A stretch of DNA of 64,000 nucleotides from positions 148,185,052-148,249,051 of the forward strand of contig OY726560.1 of the NCBI GenBank assembly GCA_963383645.1, read 5' to 3'. Origin of the DNA: Muscardinus avellanarius (lineage: Eukaryota > Chordata > Mammalia > Rodentia > Gliridae). A model generated the notes under the pieces. The model did not search any database, was not told where the DNA came from, and was given only the letters and a program-made list of their open reading frames with translations. The translations under genes and the position numbers were made by a program. This document shows, piece by piece, positions 57,283 to 64,000 of the stretch; the first letter of the stretch is position 1, and every line of letters starts with the position of its first letter.

Positions 57283-57388
57283 TTTTACTTACAGCAACTC
57301 CTCCTCAGCAACCAAGCCCCACTTCCAACTTCACTGCCTTGTCTCTCTGTGAGGTTTAGGGTGATATACTAAATTCAAACCATGACAA
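57010..57388 (-). mobile_element. Solo MaLR-type LTR with (GA)n
   Basis: Starts cagtcagcattcttactgct, has gcagttctggagatttcagg, and ends attcaaaccatgaca, the same antisense layout as the LTRs at 31850 and 33955. It contains a GA tract of about 60 bp (57219-57279). The matching place in the copy A flank lacks it. Confidence 0.6.
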
Positions 57389-58049
57389 TCACATCTGTAA
57401 ATTCCATAAGTTTACATTGTATGTTCCTGGTAAATGCCTGGCATATAGTGGAAAAAGAAAATATATTTTAAAATATTCATCTTATTAATAGAAGCAATAA
57501 ATCCACTTGGATACAGCCTTTAAAATTAAGCAATGTCTTAACAATAATACCCTATAAGAAAAAGAGATACCTAATGCTAAGTCTTACAAGATGGGTAGGA
57601 GTATGCCAAGAGGACATGGTGGGAAGGGTACTCCAAAGAGAAGGAAAAACCTAGACAGAGACACAGGGTAATGGGTAAGGGAAATATGAGAAACTAAAAA
57701 TATCTCTCATTTCATGTTTCATCTAAACATATTCATAAAGATCAAACATTAAGACTTGTTCTAAGGACCATCAACCTGAATTATTATGAGTCTCATGCAT
57801 GAACCCAAAATGCCAACCCAAACTAGCATCAATAGCAAAGAACCGCATTGTGTCCCATGACTGGAAAGTCCATAGGTCAGGGAGGCTTCTAGTTTGTTGA
57901 TCCAACAGCTTGATTGATGTTCTCTTCCACAGCAACTCTCTTTCTGCCGTCATGCTCTGTTGTCTATGGTGATGCTTTTATATCAAAACCAAATGCCTTC
58001 TATTAGAGTTAGTTATAAAATGTCCCCTAAGGAGCTCATTTATTAGTAT

Positions 58050-58385
58050 TCAGGGTTCATATAATTAATCCATGAAGGTTGTGATCTCTAAAGTAGATAC
58101 ATCCATTGTAATGGGTTTACCCGGGTGGTACCCAGTAGACCAGTAAGGTATGGCTGGAGGAGGTGATGCCTGGGATGCAGCCTTGGAGATTATATATGGC
58201 TCCTTCTCCCCCTGCTCACTCTGGCTTCCAGCTTCTGTGGTGAAAAGAGCATAGCCTGTGTGTTCTCCCTTTTGCTGCCGTGCTCTGAGATCCACAGTCT
58301 CCAGCCTCACATGGACTTAGCCTGAAACTGTAAGAAAATAAATCTTCTTTCCTTTAAGTTATGTGATCAGATATTTAAATTATGG
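58050..58385 (+). mobile_element. Solo LTR, MaLR-like, sense
   Basis: Contains gaggtgatgcctgggatgca, ggagattatatatggctcct, and near the end gaaactgtaagaaaataaatcttc (poly(A) signal) and atggtcac, a pattern typical of rodent MaLR-type LTRs. Family assignment is from memory. Confidence 0.5.
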
Positions 58386-59121
58386 TCACAAAAATGCTGA
58401 GAGATATACCCTCTCCGTTGAAAGACACTATATACCTTCTCTTTTACAGCCAGTAAGAAAGTACATCTCCCTTCCCATCCTCCCTGACAGAACTCCTGAG
58501 ATTCCTCTGATTTGACTGTGGTAAGGAAAGTGGAATGCGTTGATTGGCTTAAGTCAGTTGGTGCCCACCCATTAACAAGGGCTGAGGCAGTAACTCCAGT
58601 GTGCATGAATCCTATAGAGGAGAGATGAATATCTAAATGAAAATGAGTCTTCTTCCTGAATCCTCCTTGCAACTGGAAGGATGAAGTTACCACTGACTGA
58701 AATAGGGAATACCTAAGAGAAAGGTAAGGAGGCAAACTTTAGTCATGTCACCCTCAAAGTTTTCATCAGACTTCCAATCGGCCATGTTGAGTTGGCAGAT
58801 GGATATATAAACCTGGAGCTGAGGATGTAGGTCTGGGTTGGACATGATATCTTCAGTGTTTAGAGGGCATTTGTGTGAAGCCCTATATTTCTCTGCAAAG
58901 AGACTAGCATAATATTTAACACAGGTGAGTGCTTCAAAATTGTTTACAATTTAATTACTGTGAGCACCTCAAGTAAATGACCTATAGTATTAATTGTTAT
59001 AATGATGAATACTGAATAAGGAAATCAATCAATAAAAGTGTTTCCTGCAAATTTACTCAAGTAATAAGGCAAAACAAAAAAGTTCAACCCATTTTATAAA
59101 ATACCTCTCTTTTAAAACACA

Positions 59122-59164
<43 letters not shown>

Positions 59165-59190
59165 TGTTGTTGCCTTATAGCCTAACATCA
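58386..59190. other. Intergenic, no gene recognised
   Basis: No exon or named repeat, except (CA)n at 59122-59160. Confidence 0.5.
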
Positions 59191-59199
59191 TAATAAAGA

Positions 59200-61436
59200 T
59201 CATGTTGACAATGGCATATATTCACACAGTACTTGGTGCCCTTCCCCTCCCCCTTCCCCTCCCACTCCCCATTTCCCTCCCTCCCAATACTGAGTGTCCA
59301 GGTTAACAATGTTATATTCACATATATACATATAGACACAGGTAGCATTTCCATTAATGAACCTCAGCCTTCTTCCCTCTCTACCTTTCCTCCCTGGCTC
59401 CACTGAGGCGCTCCTCCATTATCTAGAGTCCCTCTGGTATCCCGAATTCTCCCTAGCTCGAGCATAATAGAGAAAACATATGTTCCCTCTCTTTCTGTTC
59501 TTGGCTAATCTCACTTAACATTATGTTCTTCAGGTCTTTCCATCTTCTTATAAATGACATAATTTTGTTCTTTACTACTGAGTAGAATTACATTGTGTGT
59601 GTTTCCCATAATTTTGTAATCTATTTCCCATAATTTTGTAATCTCTTCTCCATCTACTGGTGGAGACCTAGGTTGGTTCCATAGTTTGGCTGTTGTGAAT
59701 TGTGCTGCTATGAACATAGGTATGTATATGTTACTGTAGTTCTCTGATTTCAACCCCTTTGGAAAGATACCCAGGAGTGGTATAGCCAGATAATATGGTG
59801 GATCCATTCCCAGTTTTCTAAGGAATTTCCACACTGATATCCATAGCAGCTGAACTAGTTTGCAATCCCACCAACTGTGTAGAAGAATTCCTATTTCCCC
59901 ATATCTTTACCAACATTTACTGTTATTTGACTTCTTTATGCTTGGCATTCTTACTGGAGTTAGATGGAATCTCAGTGTAGTTTTGATTTGCATCTCCCTG
60001 ATTGCTGATGATGTTGAACATTTTTTCATGTACCTATTGGCCATTTGTATCTCTTCTTTTGTGAAGTGTCTATTCAATTCAGTTACCCATTTCTTGATTG
60101 AGTTATTTATTTTGCTAGTGTAGAGTCTTTTGAGCTCTTTGTATATTCTGGATATTAGCCCTCTATCAGAGGGATAGCTGGTAAAGATTTTCTCCCATTC
60201 TATAGAGTGTCTTTATATTTTTGATGATTTCCTTTGATGAGTAGAAACATTTTAGTTTGATGTCATCCCACTTGTTAATTTTTGTTTTATTTTTCTGAGC
60301 TTTGGAGGTCATGTTGAGGAAGTTACTACCTGAGCCTATATGTTGGAGTGTTGAACTTATGCCCTCCTTTAATAGTTTCACAATCTCTGGTCTGATTTTC
60401 AGGTCTTTGATCCATTTATAGTTGATTCCTATGCAGGGTAAGAAGTTAGGATTTAGTTACTTTTTTTTAACAAATGGATAGCCAGTTCTCCCAGTATCAT
60501 TTGTTGAAAAGGCTGTCTTTTCCCCAGCATATGAATTTGGCCTGTTTGTCAAAGATCAATTAACTATAAATGTATGGGTTTGTTTCTGTATCTTATATTC
60601 TCTTTCATTGCTCTGGGTGCCTGTTTTTGTGTCAATATCATGCTGCTTTAATTATTATATCTCTGTATTATAATTTGAAGTCAGAAATTACGATGCCTTC
60701 TGCATGGTTCTCATAGCTGAGAATTGCTTTGGCTAGTCTGGGTCTTTTTTTTCCAACCATATAAAATTCATGACTGATTTTTCTATGAAGAATGTTAATG
60801 GTATTTTGATAATGATTGCATTAATTCTGTAGATAACTTTTGGCAGAATGGCCATTCTGATGGTCTTTATTCTGCCTATTCATGAGCAAGGGAGATCTTT
60901 CCATCTTTCAAAGTCTTCTTCAATTTCTTTAATGTTTTTTTAAATTTTCATTGTAGAGGTCTTTTAAGTCTTTTGTTAGGTTTATTCCTAGGCATTTTAT
61001 TAGTTTTGAGATTATAAAAATGGAACTGTTTTTGGTATTTCTTTATTTGTGGATTCATTGTTGGCATATAGAGAAGCTGCTCATTTCTTTAGGTTGATTT
61101 TGTATCCTTCTACTTTGCTTAATTGGTTAATCAGCTATGTTAGTCTTTTGGTTGAGTTTTTGGGTCTTCTAGATATAGGAGCATGTCATCTGCAAACACA
61201 GGTAATTTTAACTTTATTCCTATTTGAATTCTTTTGCTATTCTCTTGTCTTATTGCTCTGGCAAGAGTCTCAAAGACTATATTGAAAAGAAGTAGTAACA
61301 GTGGGCATCCTTGTCTTGTTACTAATTTTAGAGGAAATTATTGCAGTTTTTCCCCATTCAATATGATGTTGGCTGTTAGTTTATTGTATATTGCCTTAAT
61401 AATATTGAAATAATATTTTCTGTTCCAATTTTCTGT
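59200..61436 (-). mobile_element. L1, 3' UTR and ORF2 RT region, 5'-truncated
   Basis: Antisense L1 from 3' UTR (acttggtgcccttcccct) to the RT core (complement of FADDM at about 61185-61196). It stops abruptly at 61436, where retroviral sequence begins. Many stops. It is related to the L1 at 16997-20394. Confidence 0.8.
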
Positions 61437-61465
61437 AGTCTTTGTCCTCGTCCGCTGACCAGTTA

Positions 61466-62784
61466 TGGGGGAAAGCCAGCCATCAAAGATCGACTCCCAG
61501 TCTGCACTAGGCCATGTGCTGGTTAATCTCCAGACTCTGGGTTTATCCGGGGAGCTGTGCCCTGAATGGCTCATTTTTTTCTGCACAAAGGTCTGGTGAG
61601 TTGGGTAATGGTTCCCAATGGATGGAATGGGGCACAATGGACCTTAGAATGTTGACTGATCTCAGTAACTTTTGCAAACGTTCGAGTAAATGGTCAGAGG
61701 TGCTTTACGTACAGGCTTTTCTGTGCATGCATTCCCGGCTTTCCCTTTCCACCCCTCCCAGTTTTACTGCCCAAGTCATGCTGGCTGGGGATTCCTGCCA
61801 ACCACAGTTACCATCTTGGTCTCCACATGGCAACTCACAGGTGCCACCTGATGGTCATTCTGAGTCACAGGCCTGCAATTCTGCTGACTCACAGTCACCA
61901 TTTTGTGGTGACACGTAGATGCCAGAGTCTGATCTGGCTGAGTTACAGGCCCCATTTTCTGATGAAGCTGAACTGCAAGATCTCTCCTTACCACAGTGGC
62001 CACCATCTTATTCTGGGCCAGCCTCCCACTCTAACCCATTCCTTTCTTCCCTGTCTTCCCCTCTTAAGGGATCAACCCTTACCTCCCCCTCACCTACCCC
62101 TCCTGTAGGTCGCCGTACCCATTCCAGAGACCCCCGCCTTCTCTTTTGGCCCCACTTTGTGAGGTGGCTGGTACAGAAGGTGTGGTCCATGTCCATGTTC
62201 CTTTTTTCCTCCCTGACCTTGCTCAACTTGAAAAGAAACTGGGTTCTTTTTCCACCAATCCCTCTGGTTTTATTAAAGAATTCCAACATATTGTAAAAGC
62301 ATATGGTTTAACTTGGCAGAATCTTCATGTCATTTTAGCCTCTTCATTAACTTCAGACGAATGTGATCATATTCTGAAGGCTGCCAGGGAATGGACCGAC
62401 CAGTCTCACCTAACCAATCCACAGCTCCCTACCGGAACAGCTGCAGTTCTCTCCGAGGACCCCCGCTGGGGTTATAATGATGGGGTGAGGGAATAACAGA
62501 GAAATCACATGATACTGTGCCTTCTTGATGGCATGCGAGATGCCTCCCACAAAGCAGTTAATTATGATAAGCTTAATGAAATTACTCAGGTTCCAAATGA
62601 AAACCCAGTAGATTTTCTTAATTGGTTGCAGGAGGCTTTTACCCTCTATTCCCTCTTAGATCCTTCTTCTGAGGCAGGCTCGGTAGTATTGACAACTCAT
62701 GTTATTGGGCAATCAGCCCCTGATATTCAGAGAAAATCAAGAAAGGCTAGGACGGTCCTCAAACTCCTATCTGAGATTTGGTGA
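61466..62784 (+). pseudogene. gag: Retroviral gag: matrix and capsid, broken
   Basis: The matrix region starts with a myristoylation-type Met-Gly at 61466 and shifts frame near 61600 into a second frame open to 61918. A proline-rich stretch follows (61919-62150). The capsid frame (62146-62784) is collinear with gammaretroviral capsids: VPFFLPDLAQLEKKLGSF, then FIKEFQHI near its start, and the conserved GM...KAVNYDKLNEI segment later. An in-frame TAA interrupts the capsid at 62494-62496. Confidence 0.85.
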
Positions 62785-62786
62785 AC

Positions 62787-63180
62787 ATGGCATTTAAAGT
62801 TTTTAATTCCAGAGAAAAACAGGCAGAAGTGGAGCGTACACTCCAACTTTGCCAGATGGCAGATTTACAGGCCCAAGCCCTGGTAGCTGCCCTGTGGCCA
62901 GCAGAAGAGCATCAGCCCTCAGGGCAATGAGCACCACCTAGGGGAGGACGACAGCAACGGCAAACACCTCCAGGAGCCTGTTTTAAGTATGAACTTACTG
63001 GACACTGGGCACACGGTTGCCCCCAGCCACGTCCACCGACCAGACCGTGCCCAGCGTGTGGCCAGGAGGGATACTGAAAAAGTGAGTGCCCTTGGAGAAG
63101 AGGTAAGTCTCAGGTGCCTCAACACAGGGGGACCACCTTCCAGACCAGGCCCCGCTATTGGCCCTACTCTGTCTGGCTGA
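62787..63180 (+). pseudogene. gag: Retroviral nucleocapsid region with two defective zinc knuckles
   Basis: After a frameshift near 62784 the frame starting MAFKV continues, with a stop at about 62928. The first CCHC box (62979-63020) has Tyr for its second Cys. The second (63048-63089) has Tyr for its His and a TGA stop inside it. Both would fail to bind zinc normally. Confidence 0.75.
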
Positions 63181-63239
63181 AGATTGACACTCCCTGGCCT
63201 CGGCCACCCATATTACTCAAGCTGAGCCCAAGGTAACTC

Positions 63240-63537
63240 TCCAGGTAAGCCAATCTCCTTCTTAATTGATATGGAAGCTACCTACTCTGTCCTCCCTTCC
63301 TTCTCAGGCCCTAGTTTCCCTTCCCAAAACTCAGTTCAGTGGATTGATGGCATGCCCTCTTGCCCACGTACTGCAGGCCCCCTTTTATGCCATTTGGAGA
63401 CCATTATGGTTACCCATCCATTCCTGATTATCCCTTCATGTTCTAACCCCCTTTCACGTAGAGACTTTTTAACCAAAATTGGGGCTGAACTTTCATTTAA
63501 TTTCCCCACGGCTTCCATTTCTCTGATATACTTTTAA
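63240..63537 (+). pseudogene. pro: Retroviral aspartic protease remnant
   Basis: The active-site segment reads LIDMEATYSVL (around 63262-63294). The catalytic Asp is kept, but the Thr and Gly of the retroviral D-T/S-G motif are replaced by Met and Glu. The frame ends in a stop at 63535-63537. Confidence 0.75.
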
Positions 63538-64000
63538 TGGCTGTAGCTACAGTTGATGACCAGGAAGCCAAACCTCCCCTTCCTATAGATTTGGTTGACC
63601 CCATAGTATGGGACACCAGCACCCCAGTTGTGGCAATGCACCACACCCCAATCAGGATTTTCCTATGTGACCACACTATTTTCCTTGCCCACTCCCAGTT
63701 TCCCATATCCCTCCTTCATCAACATGGGCTTAAACCCATTATTTCTCATCTTCTGGCCCAGGGACTGCTTATCCCTATTAATTCCCCTTATAATACCCCC
63801 ATTCTCCCAGTTAAGGAGCCTAATGGGACTTAATATTTAGTCCAGGATCCCCATTTAATTAATGATGTGGTGGTCCCAATCTACCCAGTTGTCCCTAATC
63901 CCTATATCCTCTTATCTCAGATTCCCCCAATACCACCCACTTTTCAGTTCTCCACTTGAAGGATGTATTTTATACAATTTCTCTGCATCCTGAGTCTTAC
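63538..64000 (+). pseudogene. pol: Retroviral reverse transcriptase N-terminal part
   Basis: Recognisable RT segments: LKPIISHLLAQGLLIPINSP, then PILPVKEPNGT, followed by a TAA at about 63831, then LVQDP and LINDVVVPIYPVVPNPY further on. The catalytic YxDD box would lie beyond 64000. Confidence 0.82.

Larger units (their letters stand above)
45609..57920 (+). repeat. Segmental duplication unit, copy B side
   Basis: This is the partner of the block at 1617-9665. It is about 4 kb longer because of later insertions, including L1 pieces at 46715-49130 and the LTR near 57010. Spacing between paralogous exons grows from 43,992 bp (His exon) to 47,500 bp (last exon), which measures the net insertion in copy B. 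Confidence 0.8.
61437..64000 (+). mobile_element. Class I (gammaretrovirus-like) endogenous retrovirus, gag to start of pol; runs off right edge
   Basis: In order: an MG-start matrix region (from 61466), capsid, nucleocapsid, protease and reverse transcriptase, all on the plus strand. No 5' LTR or primer-binding site is seen to the left; the element starts at the L1 junction. Frameshifts and stops show that it is an old, non-functional copy. Two Cys-His boxes in gag (MLV has one) resemble the HERV-H/F/W-type groups. The rest of pol, env and the 3' LTR lie outside the window. Confidence 0.85.

Noticed and set aside
58050..58385. 5' LTR of the gammaretrovirus-like provirus at 61437
   Set aside because: Its sequence is MaLR-like and about 3 kb separates it from gag, including an unrelated L1; no primer-binding site follows it.
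61776..62289. Minus-strand frames opposite retroviral gag
   Set aside because: They are shadows of the plus-strand gag frames, which carry recognisable capsid features.
1..64000. CRISPR arrays, operons, tRNA or rRNA genes
   Set aside because: The repeats are SINEs, L1s, LTRs and microsatellites. The tRNA-like pieces are parts of ID-type SINE tails without a full tRNA fold.

Overview
This window is mammalian nuclear DNA, almost certainly from a squirrel-family rodent (ground squirrel or marmot type). The evidence is the interspersed repeats: about 25 short elements combine a 7SL/B1-like head with an ID-like (tRNA-derived) tail, the type described in sciurid genomes, and there are several L1 copies with rodent-like 5' ends. 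There are no bacterial or plasmid features. The only protein-coding host genes I can support are two tandem, same-strand pancreatic triacylglycerol lipase (PNLIP) genes.

Layout. 1-1576: 5' end of a minus-strand L1 whose ORF1 is open to the window edge. 2032-8304: the last five coding exons of an upstream PNLIP copy (copy A), with its poly(A) signal at 8338. 8344-30209: intergenic, holding three nested layers of insertion (old L1 > younger 5'-inverted L1 with a 14-bp target duplication > a 1.3-kb ERVK-like solo LTR with a 6-bp target duplication). 30210-55835: a complete 13-exon PNLIP gene (copy B), with TATA box, non-coding exon 1, 12 coding exons encoding 464 residues and a poly(A) signal at 55830. 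Its introns hold a MaLR provirus, a 0.5-kb tandem duplication, L1 pieces and a near-perfect 98-bp inverted repeat flanking the catalytic-serine exon. 55836-61436: 3' flank paralogous to that of copy A, plus LTRs and a 5'-truncated minus-strand L1. 61437-64000: a plus-strand, heavily mutated gammaretrovirus-like (class I) provirus (gag, protease, start of RT) running off the right edge.

How it fits together. The five shared exons have identical lengths and splice phases in the two genes. Their proteins differ at about 36 of 195 residues, and introns and 3' flanks also align, so this is a tandem segmental duplication with a period of about 44-47.5 kb. Copy B keeps every catalytic feature of a true colipase-dependent lipase (Ser168, Asp192, His279, HGF oxyanion motif, disulfide-closed lid, LDPAEP motif). 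From memory, PNLIP is unusually expressed in the heart of hibernating thirteen-lined ground squirrels, and a chimeric retroviral-lipase mRNA has been reported there. The retroviral sequences in and beside this tandem array are therefore the most interesting part of the window.
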